A stretch of 36,181 nt of DNA from a virus. Positions within the stretch are counted from its first letter, which is position 1. Each line of letters starts with the position of its first letter. The DNA is taken from the IMG/VR virus record IMGVR_UViG_3300042691_007013, positions 1-36,181 of that record. One strand, written 5' to 3'. The position numbers were made by a program, and so were the translations under genes. This document shows, one piece after another, positions 7,836 to 16,966 of this stretch. The notes beneath the pieces are model-generated. The model worked only from the letters and a program-made list of their open reading frames with translations, was not told where the DNA came from and made no database searches.

Positions 7836-8278
7836 TGGCAGTTGCGACATCAACTATTATTGGGGCTGCTGGTCTGGCTCTTTCTGCTGCCGGTACTGTT
7901 GCGGCATTCTCCGAACAACAGAAATCAAACAAACTACAAGCTAGAGCTATTGAAGTACAACGTAACCAAGCTGAGATTGAAGCTGGCAGAGCCCGTAGAC
8001 AAGTCTACAGAGATATGCTAAAGGCACAGGCTCAAAGTGAAGCTTCTGCTGCTGCTCAGGGTGGTCTAGCTTCGTCTGCCCTAGCTGGTGGCCTTTCACA
8101 AGCTGCTAACTCAGGGCTACAGAGTGGTAGAGACATTAACCAAAACCTAAACTCAGCCAACCAGCTATTTGATTTAAAGAAGTCTTCTATAGGTATCGGT
8201 CAAACCTCTAGCCTACTAAACAATGCTGGTAGGGGTATGTCTTCTCTAGCTGGATTTCTATCAGGACCAAGAAATTAA
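7835..8278 (+). CDS. Internal virion protein, T7 gp14-like
   Basis: A 147-residue Ala/Gln/Ser-rich helical protein. Its N-terminal hydrophobic glycine/alanine segment (TIIGAAGLALSAAGTVAAF) is followed by a long helical region (QQKSNKLQARAIEVQRNQAEIEA) and a low-complexity Ala/Gly stretch. This is the pattern of gp14-type ejection proteins, thought to form the outer-membrane part of the DNA-ejection conduit. It lies just before two very large ejection proteins, the same order as T7 genes 14-15-16. The start overlaps the GNAT stop (TAATG). Confidence 0.75.
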   Translation: MAVATSTIIGAAGLALSAAGTVAAFSEQQKSNKLQARAIEVQRNQAEIEAGRARRQVYRDMLKAQAQSEASAAAQGGLASSALAGGLSQAANSGLQSGRDINQNLNSANQLFDLKKSSIGIGQTSSLLNNAGRGMSSLAGFLSGPRN

Positions 8279-8289
8279 AGGTTTAACTC

Positions 8290-11200
8290 GTGATTGAATT
8301 ACTTGACCAAGAGATTGCTGCTCAGGAGCAGATTGATCTAAACAACATTAATCAGGGTAAAGAACAAACAGTGTTCCGTGACCCATACGCTCAGAAGAGA
8401 GCGTTGATGGCTAATGTAGCTTCTAAAGGAGAGATTACTACTGAGTCTGCCTTGGCTAAAATTCAAAACCAAGAAGAAGAATCACTACGTCTACATCTAC
8501 GCAACAAAGAAGCTGCTGAGGCTTCCCGCGTGAAGGCGTCTGTGCTTACTGAGTACATTCGTAATAGAGACCCTAGCAAGTCCGTAGACTCTGCTGAGCT
8601 TGCCGCTATCTCTAGTCTTAAAGATGAAGACATTGAATCCCCTGAGAAGTTGTCTACAGCCGTAGAGCGTAACTTTGCTAAAGAGATTACTAACCGTGGC
8701 CTAGCAACCAAGCCAGCGGTACGAGAAGCTTTTAACTCAGAAAACCCTGAAGCTGTAGACGGTGTAGCCCAAGCTTCACAGGACCTTATTGCACGTGCCC
8801 TTATTGCTGAGAGGCACCTAGAGCGTATCAAAGGCATTGCCGAAAAACAATCTTTGTCTGGTTACATTGCTGACCAAGCTAAGCAGATTTTTCCCGGTTA
8901 TAACTGGTACAAGAAACACAATATTGCTACTCAGACTGTTATCTCAGATATTTTACCCGGCAACAGCATGGTTGCCCAGATTCAGTACTTGTATTCCCTC
9001 CCGCCAGAGCAGTTTGACAAAGCTCTAGGTGAAGCTATTGACCGTCTTAACAAAGACAACACCCCACTGGCAAAGGAGTTTGCTCAGGGTGTAATTCAAT
9101 ATGGTTCACTTGATCAATCACTAGAAAACTCTTTTGCAATTCTAGACGCAATAGGTATTGGTGAGGTTGGTGTACAGGTTGGTAAAGCTGCTGTCAAAGG
9201 GTTAACCAAGAAGACTATTCTTAAGAACGCTGTTAAAGACGTAGCGGAGGCCGCCAGCAACCCTAAGTCAACTGCGGCTGATGTAGTAGCTGCCACAGGT
9301 GATCTGGACACAGCGGCCCTTCTAAACGCCGGGAAAGCAGTACAGCTTAGGGCTAGAGGTCTTAGAAAGGCAGAAGAAGTCGCAGAGTTTGCTGACATCG
9401 TAGCTCCGTCTATTACTCGTCCTAACGCTCCGTTTGCTGGTGCTTCTCGTCTTACTGCTGGTATGACAGCACAGGTTGTCGAAAAGCTAGAAGCTAGTGG
9501 TACTGGTGTTATGAACGCCCTTACAAAAGGGTTTGGTGTTCTGCGTCTTGATGAAGAGACTGCGGCATTGCGTTCGGCTATGGACAAAGCCATTAATGAC
9601 ATGGCGGACATCCACAAGTTTGACCCTAACAATGCTGTACTAGATTACCGTTGGGTTCCTAATACAGAAGACAAGATTGGTCGTTCCAACTCTGTTGTAA
9701 TTGAACTTGGTACACAGAACAAGAGCAACTTTGACACCCCTATTCAGGCAGAGAACGCTGCTCGTCAAATCTACAACCTTATTGATGGTGACTACAACAT
9801 TGTACAAAAAGGTGGTGGTTTCCACATTGAAGTACGTAGGGACCTAATTGAAACTGCTGACTCTGTACGTGACGCTCTGATTACTACTGCTAACCAGAAC
9901 CCTGAAGGTCTAGTAAACCTGATGCTTGGTAAGGTCCGTAGTGCTGAGGGTCTTTTGTCTAAGTCTCAGAACGAAAACCGTAAAGTTGCTCTAGGTTCTG
10001 CTGAGACAGTCAAGAGATGGATCGAGGATTCTTTCCAAGACCTAGGTAAGTACGCTAGAGACTCCAAGAATCGTGAAACCCTGTCTAGGCTTCTAGAACA
10101 GAACCGTAAAGACGAGCGTTGGTACAACTCTGCTGCTGATTTTGAGAAGGCTTTCTACGACACAACTGGCCGTTATCCAACACCAGATGACCACGTAGCT
10201 TACCGTCAGGCTGTACAGATTAGTGACCTAGACTACCTTGTACGTAACTCTGATTACTATTCTCGTAAAACCCGTCAAGGGTATATGAAATTTGAAATCG
10301 AGGGTCCTATTATGAACGAAGGTGCTGAGGCTGCTACAGCACCGTTTGGACGTGCTAGTGAGTCTAACATATCGACTACAACTACTAAATTTGAAGGCCG
10401 CATTGTTGAGCAACTACCAGAGTCAGGTAAGACTGGCCGAGTAGTTATGGTCAACCCTAACGGTGGTCACAAAGTTGTAGATGTAGCTGACTACTCACCA
10501 ACTGAACTTAAGGAAATGTACAAAGATTGGGGAGACAATGGTTACAAGTTTATCCAAATCCAAAACCCATTAGACCCAGCCCTAGAAAAGTTTAGACCAA
10601 CTAAAGATAATGTACCGATTAATTTTGTTGCTGTACGTAACGTTAAATCAGCTAGGCTTGATCCTGTACAAGTGCCTTACAAGCCCGGTGGACACACCTC
10701 CTACGAAGGGGGTTACTACGTAGCTTCGCCTTCTGTATCACCTATTCTTCGTAATGGTCAGTTTGCTGGTGAGTCCTACAATGGTGAAAAGATTGTAGCT
10801 CAGTTTCGTTTAGAAAAAGACGCCAAGAAGTTCTTTGACGATCTAGAAGTAGCTAGACAGAAACTAGATGCCCCTGACTTTGATGCTTATGTACAAAGCA
10901 AGTTCGGCATTACTCCCGGTGAAGTACGGGCTATGTTTGACCTAGACAAAGGTGGTGTAGACCCTAAAAGGGCTCTGTACATCAAGAACGATGGTCAGTC
11001 ATTCAAGGATATTCGTCCTAAAGAATACAACGAAATGATTGACTACACTGAGTCTAAGTTCAATCCTTCTGCTGAGATTAACTTAGAGTTCATCTCCAAG
11101 AAGAACAAGGATGTATTTTCGTTTCAGCGTGGCTCTGCCCAGAACCCAATCTGGAACAAGACAGACGCTAATATTGTAGACCCTTTGCTGGCTATGCGTA

Positions 11201-13140
11201 AGAACCTTAGCGATGTCACCAACTCACTAGCTTATAATGATTACCGTATTCGTTCTGCTGAAGAGTGGATTGAGCAATATGGTGATCTCTTTGTAGCCAA
11301 CGGTGTTTCTAAGGAAGCTTTAAGACTTTCCCCTATGCACTACATTATGCGTGGGGACGAGCTTCTTAAAGGCTCTACTGGTGACGCTGCACACCTAGCT
11401 TCTGCTAGACAGTCACTAAAAGCTATTCAGCATCTTATGTCTGTACCATCCGAAGTTACTCGTTCTGTAAACTTTATTAAGTCTAGAATGATTAACTATG
11501 TTTACGATCTTAACCCTAAGATTGCTGAGTGGATGGATGAAAAACTAATGTACACTACTGCTGATCCATTGAAGTTTCTACGTAGTGCTGCGTTCCATCA
11601 AAAGCTTGGTTTGTTTAATCCTTCACAGTTTCTTCTTCAAGGCCAAGCTATGTTTAATATTATAGCCATTTCTCCCAAGCACGGGCTTTTAGCTGGTACA
11701 GACTACTTAGGCATGCGTCTTCTGCATCTAAACCCTAACCCTAATCATATTAATTACTGGGCAAAAAGGTATAGTAAAAACGCAGACTTTGCTGAAATGT
11801 ACACGGCTGGCAGAGATGCCGGTTGGTTTAGCACCGGAGGTAACCTTAGCGTTAACCAAGCCCTAGCCGAGCCTACTATTGATTCTGGTAAACTAGGCAA
11901 AGCTTTGGACTTCTCTGCTCTATTCTTCAAAGAAGGTGAAATGGTAAACCGTATGGTTTCTTGGTCTGCTGCTTGGAGAGAGTTCAAAGCGGCTAACCCC
12001 GGTAAGGCTATTGGGGACAGAGAAGTACGGGAAATTATGCAGAGAGCAGACAACATGACCATTAACATGACTAGAGCTTCTAACGCTCAGGTACAAAATG
12101 GTTTTGGCTCTATTCCTACTCAGTTCTGGTCCTACCAGTGGAGACTTATGGAAACAATACACACTTCTCTATTTGGTAAAGGTGTACTTAAAAAGGGTGA
12201 AGCCGCGAGACTACTGGCTATGAACGGTGCGCTCTATGGTATCCCTGTAGGTGTTGTCGGACCTATGACTGGTATTTGGCCTTGGTACGAGAGTATTGAA
12301 AAATACGCTCAGGAAAATGCTATTGACTTAGACGCTAACCTAATTACCAAGACCCTAAGCCGTGGTCTCTTTGAAATTATCTCAGAGGCTACAGACGGTA
12401 GGCAGTACGCTCTAGGTGAACGGTTTGGCCCCGGTGGGCTTCCAACTCTAAAGCAAATCTTCGACGGTGACAAGCAGGCCAACATCAACGCAGCTATTGA
12501 ACTGTTCCTAGGTGTTAGTGGTGCGACGGCGATTAGCGTGATAGGAAACGCTGCCCCGTTTTCAAGACAGATCGCCAATGTGTTCAAAGGTCCAGATGAA
12601 CAAGTTCCGTTTGCTGTAGAAGATGTACTAGATGCTCTTAAGTCTGTTACAACTGTCAACAACCTTACTAAGGCTTGGTTACTCGCTAACTACAGCACCT
12701 ACTACACTCGTACTGGTGTCCCTATTAAGAACTCAGAAGATGTAAACTTCATGGACGTAATGGCCCAGACTCTAGGTGTACAGCCTAGAGAAATGGCTAA
12801 GTTCTACGCTCGTAAGGATGTAGTTAAAGATCAAAGGTCTGCTGCTCAGGAGCTTACAAAAGCAATTGAGACTGAATTTAGCAGAGCGTTTAGAGCTACT
12901 GCTAGTGGTGACACTAAAGCTGCTGAGAACCATTTCAATAGAGCTAGGGTTCTAATGGAAGGTGTCGGTAGGCTTAGTGTTACTGACAGAAACCAGTTGT
13001 TTGTAAATACCCTACGTAAATTTAAAGACGAGGACATGAACGAACTAAACCGTATCTTTATTATGAAAGCACCAACCCCTGAAATTCAGAAGGGTAGAAT
13101 TGATATGATCGAAAGAGAGAGAATGCAAAATGGCAGATAA
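8290..13140 (+). CDS. Large internal virion (ejection) protein, 1616 residues
   Basis: Very large virion-associated protein, likely a T7 gp15/gp16-type component ejected into the host with the DNA. The start is GTG 8290 behind AAAGG. The sequence is mostly helical and charged, with a mixed central part (about residues 450-1000). Around 1140-1180 (PSQFLLQGQAMFNIIA) and 1300-1345 (YGIPVGVVGPMTGIWPWY) it has hydrophobic stretches that could contact membrane. I see no transglycosylase motif here; that domain is in the next gene. The 3' end overlaps the next gene by 11 bases. The role comes from size, composition and position. Confidence 0.75.
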   Translation: MIELLDQEIAAQEQIDLNNINQGKEQTVFRDPYAQKRALMANVASKGEITTESALAKIQNQEEESLRLHLRNKEAAEASRVKASVLTEYIRNRDPSKSVDSAELAAISSLKDEDIESPEKLSTAVERNFAKEITNRGLATKPAVREAFNSENPEAVDGVAQASQDLIARALIAERHLERIKGIAEKQSLSGYIADQAKQIFPGYNWYKKHNIATQTVISDILPGNSMVAQIQYLYSLPPEQFDKALGEAIDRLNKDNTPLAKEFAQGVIQYGSLDQSLENSFAILDAIGIGEVGVQVGKAAVKGLTKKTILKNAVKDVAEAASNPKSTAADVVAATGDLDTAALLNAGKAVQLRARGLRKAEEVAEFADIVAPSITRPNAPFAGASRLTAGMTAQVVEKLEASGTGVMNALTKGFGVLRLDEETAALRSAMDKAINDMADIHKFDPNNAVLDYRWVPNTEDKIGRSNSVVIELGTQNKSNFDTPIQAENAARQIYNLIDGDYNIVQKGGGFHIEVRRDLIETADSVRDALITTANQNPEGLVNLMLGKVRSAEGLLSKSQNENRKVALGSAETVKRWIEDSFQDLGKYARDSKNRETLSRLLEQNRKDERWYNSAADFEKAFYDTTGRYPTPDDHVAYRQAVQISDLDYLVRNSDYYSRKTRQGYMKFEIEGPIMNEGAEAATAPFGRASESNISTTTTKFEGRIVEQLPESGKTGRVVMVNPNGGHKVVDVADYSPTELKEMYKDWGDNGYKFIQIQNPLDPALEKFRPTKDNVPINFVAVRNVKSARLDPVQVPYKPGGHTSYEGGYYVASPSVSPILRNGQFAGESYNGEKIVAQFRLEKDAKKFFDDLEVARQKLDAPDFDAYVQSKFGITPGEVRAMFDLDKGGVDPKRALYIKNDGQSFKDIRPKEYNEMIDYTESKFNPSAEINLEFISKKNKDVFSFQRGSAQNPIWNKTDANIVDPLLAMRKNLSDVTNSLAYNDYRIRSAEEWIEQYGDLFVANGVSKEALRLSPMHYIMRGDELLKGSTGDAAHLASARQSLKAIQHLMSVPSEVTRSVNFIKSRMINYVYDLNPKIAEWMDEKLMYTTADPLKFLRSAAFHQKLGLFNPSQFLLQGQAMFNIIAISPKHGLLAGTDYLGMRLLHLNPNPNHINYWAKRYSKNADFAEMYTAGRDAGWFSTGGNLSVNQALAEPTIDSGKLGKALDFSALFFKEGEMVNRMVSWSAAWREFKAANPGKAIGDREVREIMQRADNMTINMTRASNAQVQNGFGSIPTQFWSYQWRLMETIHTSLFGKGVLKKGEAARLLAMNGALYGIPVGVVGPMTGIWPWYESIEKYAQENAIDLDANLITKTLSRGLFEIISEATDGRQYALGERFGPGGLPTLKQIFDGDKQANINAAIELFLGVSGATAISVIGNAAPFSRQIANVFKGPDEQVPFAVEDVLDALKSVTTVNNLTKAWLLANYSTYYTRTGVPIKNSEDVNFMDVMAQTLGVQPREMAKFYARKDVVKDQRSAAQELTKAIETEFSRAFRATASGDTKAAENHFNRARVLMEGVGRLSVTDRNQLFVNTLRKFKDEDMNELNRIFIMKAPTPEIQKGRIDMIERERMQNGR

Positions 13141-16102
13141 GTACAACGTTGATCCGGGTGTAAAACCTGCTCCTAATCTGTCCCCCGGTGCTGGTGGTAT
13201 CGGGGGCAACCCCGGTAACCCCGGTGCTGGGTTTGCTTCTCTGTTCGATCAGATGGGTTCTCTGTTTGGTGACATTCAGAGGCGTCAGAACAAAGCAGCA
13301 GACACAGCTATTAACGCTGGAGTAGCCTCTCGAAATATTATGCCAGATACTCTTGATCGTACCGGAGCATCTGTTGCTTTGGAATCACAGGAGGCAAAAC
13401 AAACACCGGGTAACCGAACTGTATCTGGCCCTATGTCACCTGCTGAAATTGGTCAGCTACCACCCACAGTCCAAACTAGTATCAATCGTGGTAACACCAT
13501 GACAGAAGGGTTTAGACAAGGTAAGCTACAGTCAGTAAACTACTGGCAAGGTATTTCTACTATGATGCGAGATGACATTTCCAAGAACCCCGGTATGGCT
13601 CAGCAGATTGAGAAAGCCTACGAAAGACAGTATGGTTTTAATCCATCTAAGAAGTATTACGAAGAATGGGATAAAGCTAACGCCCAGCGTGAAGCTGATG
13701 AAAAAGACACTGAGAAGCGTTGGAGGGAAATGAAAACAACTGCTGCTGGTCTTGGTTTTAGTGCCGAGGAACTTACAGCAGGTGACTCTAACCCTAATAT
13801 TCGTTTATCTGTAGAGCGTAGAGTTCTTGGTAGACAATCAGAGCTTGCTCGTAGAGATGCTGAACTAAAGAACCTAGAGTTTGCTGAGAAGACTGGCAAG
13901 GCTAACGAAGAGACTTACTTTAAAGCTGCATCTGAAAATGTCTACGGTATGCTTCAAACTCGTTTTAGTAATGTTGTAGAGTCCGCTGAGAATGTCTCTG
14001 GCACATCTCTAAGTGCTATTACCAAACGTAGAAACGAAGCTATGTCTGATGGTGTAATTAGTCCTCAGGAAGCTCAGGAACTACAGATGATGATGGGGCA
14101 GTTTAAGGGTACTGTTGATAGAGATTTCAACACTCTTATGGAACCCTACATGGGTAAGATGTCCGTAGCCAAGCGTCAGGAGCTTCGTAAGGTTCTTGAT
14201 GATGAATACAAGAAGCTTGAAGAGGATGTTCTAACTGGTCGTACTGGTCTTCTAGACCACAATAAGAGGATCGTCGACCTAGCCAAGCAGGGTGATGCCT
14301 ATGCTGTAATGCAGCAGTCCACTGTGGCTCGTACTGCTGGTGCTCTTGATGCTATTAGCAGAGATGCGGCTAATACGTTTATTGGTCAAAAACAAGGTAA
14401 ATTAAGTAATGAAGTAAGTGAACTTCAGCTTGATCAGATTGGTATAAAGGCAGTACAAGGTAAACCTCTTGGTACTTCTATTAGTGAAGAAACCCGAACT
14501 GCCGATCCTAAGCAGAAAGCTGAGGTGGCCAACGCCTCAATCAATGGTGTTAAGAACATGATTCTTGACCCTAAGACTAGCCCAGAGTCTATTCGTCAAC
14601 TTACCTCTAGCTTGTTTGCTGAGGGTAACATGGACATGCTTAACAAGCACTTCTCACCTAACAGCAGGACTAGAGTCTTTACGGCCCTAGCTTCCCCTGC
14701 TATGACACAGAGAATGGTTGAGGTCGGTAAGACTAATCCTAAGGCTCTGGAAGACTACAAGAACTGGGTTATTACTAACTTTAGGTCAGTTATGGATGTC
14801 CATGTTGATAACCTAAAAAATCAATTTTCTGGTGATTTTAGTGTTGGTGCTCAGCAGAAGAATCCTCTAGTTATTGGGTTTGATGGTCAAAGGTTTACTG
14901 TAGCAGCTAACCCAGAGAAAGCCCGGATTGGTGCTTCTGGTAGGTTAGTGTCTTCTGCTGGTTTAGGTTCAGCTGCTGTAAGTACTAGTATGCGTTACTC
15001 AATTGAAGCAGTAAATGACATTAACAAAGCTCTAGAAGCTATTGAACCAGTCCTAGCTCTTTCTAAAGACAAAGAAAGTTTTACTAAATCTTTAGACACT
15101 ATTTTTATGTCTATTGGTGTAGGTGGTGCTCAACGTTCTGATCTACAAGAAGTTGTAAAAGCTTACCAGCAATACAAACTAAGTGAAGAACAATCTCAAG
15201 GCGTCGCTAAAAAGAAACCATCTATAGTTCCTGACAAAGATAAACCTGTAGTTGATAACCCAAGACAATTAACACCTTCTGATCCAAATGCTATGGCTTC
15301 TGATGAAGAACTACCACCTTCTGAGCCACTGGCTTTTGAGAATCAGGTAGTTGACGGAGAGACTGTAAAGACAGTACCAATAGTAGAAACACCCAGAGGT
15401 GGTGAAGACAGAGTTCTTCCTGCTGAGCGTAATGCTGCACAGGGCACAGTTATTAAGACTGCTACTCAAGCCCCTGCCCCCGGTAGGTCTTCAGCACCAG
15501 AAATGGTCCGGTCTAACCCACTAAATCTACAGGTACAAACAGAAGCAGAAGCTAACGCTAATCCTATGGTAGCCGGGTTTATTGCTCCTACAGACGGTTC
15601 GTATAGCCCTAATGCTGTTCCCGCTACACAATCTGGTTCTGTTGCTCCTGTAGCTGCTGGTGGTCCACTAGACCTTACTAGGTACTACCAAAAGACTATG
15701 AGTGCCGAAAGTTCTGGTAACCCAAATGCTAGGGCTAAAACTTCTTCAGCTACCGGGTTATTTCAGTTTGTTGATAGAACTTGGAAAGGACTGATGAAAA
15801 GGTATCCTCAGCTTGGTCTAACACCAGAAGGAAGAACTGATCCAGCACAACAGAAAAGAGCTATGGAAGTTTTTACACAAGAAAACATTAAGTCCCTTAA
15901 GTCTGCTGGTCTTCCAGTGACCAATGGTACACTGTACCTAGCCCACTTTGCCGGTGATGGAGGTGCTAAAGCAGTTCTTCGTGCAGATTCTAAAACTCCT
16001 GTAGAAAAAATTCTAAAACCTGAAGCTATTGAGGCTAACGAATTTTTAAGAGGAAAGACTGCTGGTTGGCTTATTAGATGGGCTGAAAGGAAGATGGCCT
16101 AA
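13130..16102 (+). CDS. Internal virion protein with C-terminal lytic transglycosylase domain
   Basis: A 990-residue ejection protein. It has a Pro/Gly-rich N-terminus, a long helical middle (about 100-700), a disordered Pro/Ser/Glu-rich linker (about 700-845), and a C-terminal SLT-type lytic transglycosylase domain (about 846-990). The domain carries SAESSGNPNARA with catalytic Glu860, then ATGLFQFVDRTW, matching the ES.GNP.A......GL.Q family pattern, and LAHFAGDGGA near the end. It would cut peptidoglycan locally during DNA entry. In T7 this domain is at the N-terminus of gp16, so the domain order differs. It is the last + strand gene before the shared terminator. Confidence 0.85.
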   Translation: MADKYNVDPGVKPAPNLSPGAGGIGGNPGNPGAGFASLFDQMGSLFGDIQRRQNKAADTAINAGVASRNIMPDTLDRTGASVALESQEAKQTPGNRTVSGPMSPAEIGQLPPTVQTSINRGNTMTEGFRQGKLQSVNYWQGISTMMRDDISKNPGMAQQIEKAYERQYGFNPSKKYYEEWDKANAQREADEKDTEKRWREMKTTAAGLGFSAEELTAGDSNPNIRLSVERRVLGRQSELARRDAELKNLEFAEKTGKANEETYFKAASENVYGMLQTRFSNVVESAENVSGTSLSAITKRRNEAMSDGVISPQEAQELQMMMGQFKGTVDRDFNTLMEPYMGKMSVAKRQELRKVLDDEYKKLEEDVLTGRTGLLDHNKRIVDLAKQGDAYAVMQQSTVARTAGALDAISRDAANTFIGQKQGKLSNEVSELQLDQIGIKAVQGKPLGTSISEETRTADPKQKAEVANASINGVKNMILDPKTSPESIRQLTSSLFAEGNMDMLNKHFSPNSRTRVFTALASPAMTQRMVEVGKTNPKALEDYKNWVITNFRSVMDVHVDNLKNQFSGDFSVGAQQKNPLVIGFDGQRFTVAANPEKARIGASGRLVSSAGLGSAAVSTSMRYSIEAVNDINKALEAIEPVLALSKDKESFTKSLDTIFMSIGVGGAQRSDLQEVVKAYQQYKLSEEQSQGVAKKKPSIVPDKDKPVVDNPRQLTPSDPNAMASDEELPPSEPLAFENQVVDGETVKTVPIVETPRGGEDRVLPAERNAAQGTVIKTATQAPAPGRSSAPEMVRSNPLNLQVQTEAEANANPMVAGFIAPTDGSYSPNAVPATQSGSVAPVAAGGPLDLTRYYQKTMSAESSGNPNARAKTSSATGLFQFVDRTWKGLMKRYPQLGLTPEGRTDPAQQKRAMEVFTQENIKSLKSAGLPVTNGTLYLAHFAGDGGAKAVLRADSKTPVEKILKPEAIEANEFLRGKTAGWLIRWAERKMA

Positions 16103-16113
16103 AGACTAAAGAC

Positions 16114-16152
16114 AAAAAGAAACCCCCAAGGAGAAATCCAAGGGGGTTTTTC
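16114..16152. terminator. Bidirectional terminator between converging modules
   Basis: A hairpin made of CCCCC (16123-16127) with GGGGG (16142-16146), an AA/AA internal loop, GGA with TCC, and a GAAA tetraloop (16133-16136). It is flanked by A-runs on the left and T-runs on the right, so U-tracts follow the stem in both directions. It lies between the + strand late genes and the - strand genes and probably stops both transcripts. Confidence 0.9.
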
Positions 16153-16158
16153 TTTGCT

Positions 16159-16362
16159 TTAATTTGTTGGGATAACGTGTTCTTCACAAGTGAAACCTTG
16201 TTTGTACGGTAGCCTAGAATTATTTAGGTCTTTAGATTCAGTTACCATGAACTCAATACCAGTACGAACACACTCGTCTAAACTGGGCATTCGTATTGTT
16301 TGCATCTGTGGTGAACCATTACTAACCATTAGAATCACTGTCAGGTATACTGCTTTGATCAC
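16159..16362 (-). CDS. Small hypothetical protein with hydrophobic N-terminus
   Basis: A 67-residue protein I do not recognise. It starts at GTG 16362 behind AAGGA (nine bases upstream). The N-terminus (MIKAVYLTVILMVSNGSP) could be a short signal sequence or membrane segment. Two cysteines (about 31 and 59) could form a disulfide in the periplasm. It overlaps the end of the preceding gene by 41 bases and is the last gene of the - strand array before the terminator. Confidence 0.5.
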   Translation of the reverse strand: MIKAVYLTVILMVSNGSPQMQTIRMPSLDECVRTGIEFMVTESKDLNNSRLPYKQGFTCEEHVIPTN

Positions 16363-16606
16363 TTAGTTTTTTCCTTCTAATTAGTTCTCTTTCAGCAAAA
16401 AAGACAATTTTATTTAGGTCGTATTCGGGACTAGTTCCTTCTTTATCCCCTAAACGGTAAGCAGCTTTAAAGATGTTAGCTACAGCAAAATTCATATTTT
16501 TATACTCAATTAAATCTTGTAACTCTTTAGAACCTTCTGGAAGCTCGTAATATCTGGTGGACCAACCATCACTTTTTATACCTTTGGTAGAATCTTTGCT
16601 TGTCAT
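16322..16606 (-). CDS. DUF3310-like (T7 gp1.7-like) protein
   Basis: A 94-residue protein whose core (YYELPEGSKELQDLIEYKNM, then NFAVANIFKAAYRLG and a final helix DLNKIVFFAEREL) resembles the DUF3310/SaV-like family, in which a short motif precedes NF..GN..KY..R.G and a paired helix. T7 gp1.7 of this family is known as an unusual nucleotide kinase. Typical family residues are only partly kept, so I hold the name loosely. Its place beside nucleotide-metabolism genes fits such a role. Confidence 0.45.
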   Translation of the reverse strand: MTSKDSTKGIKSDGWSTRYYELPEGSKELQDLIEYKNMNFAVANIFKAAYRLGDKEGTSPEYDLNKIVFFAERELIRRKKLSDQSSIPDSDSNG

Positions 16607-16627
16607 CTTTGGTCGTTCTCATAATCA

Positions 16628-16909
16628 TTAGACATTTTTAATCAACTCTTTGTCTAAATCAACACCAACTCTTTTTGCTACTTCTCTTAGAAATTGCATT
16701 TTGTCTTCAATTTCACAGTCAGGTTCGTTGTTTTCTTGGTCATACTTTTTTGCTCTTTTTAAAAGCTTCATCATTTCATCAACAGTTTTTTTCAAAGAAT
16801 CAAATTCTTCTCTTGTTGGGCCGGGTATGGTAATTTGTTTAACAACCCAAGGATGAATTTCTGGTACTCTTTCTCTATAGTGGTCACCAATCATAGAAAC
16901 AACACACAT
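16628..16909 (-). CDS. Conserved small phage protein (MCVVSMIGDHY type)
   Basis: A 93-residue protein starting MCVVSMIGDHYRERVP, a start I associate with short uncharacterised phage proteins (M-C-x3-M-x-G-D-x-Y/W). The second half is a long charged helix (REEFDSLKKTVDEMMKLLKRAKKYDQ) that could form a coiled coil. No catalytic motif is recognised. It follows the ribonucleotide reductase gene after a gap of 57 bases that shows no other gene. Confidence 0.6.
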   Translation of the reverse strand: MCVVSMIGDHYRERVPEIHPWVVKQITIPGPTREEFDSLKKTVDEMMKLLKRAKKYDQENNEPDCEIEDKMQFLREVAKRVGVDLDKELIKNV

Positions 16910-16966
16910 TTTATGTCCTTTAAGTTACATCCAAAATTTCACAGAAGTGAGTAAATAAATTTCTCT

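Noticed and set aside
9114-9632. 172-codon open frame on the - strand
   Set aside because: It lies inside the 1616-residue ejection protein gene; the Ser/Ala/Arg-rich translation has no features and there is no ribosome binding site or neighbour on that strand.
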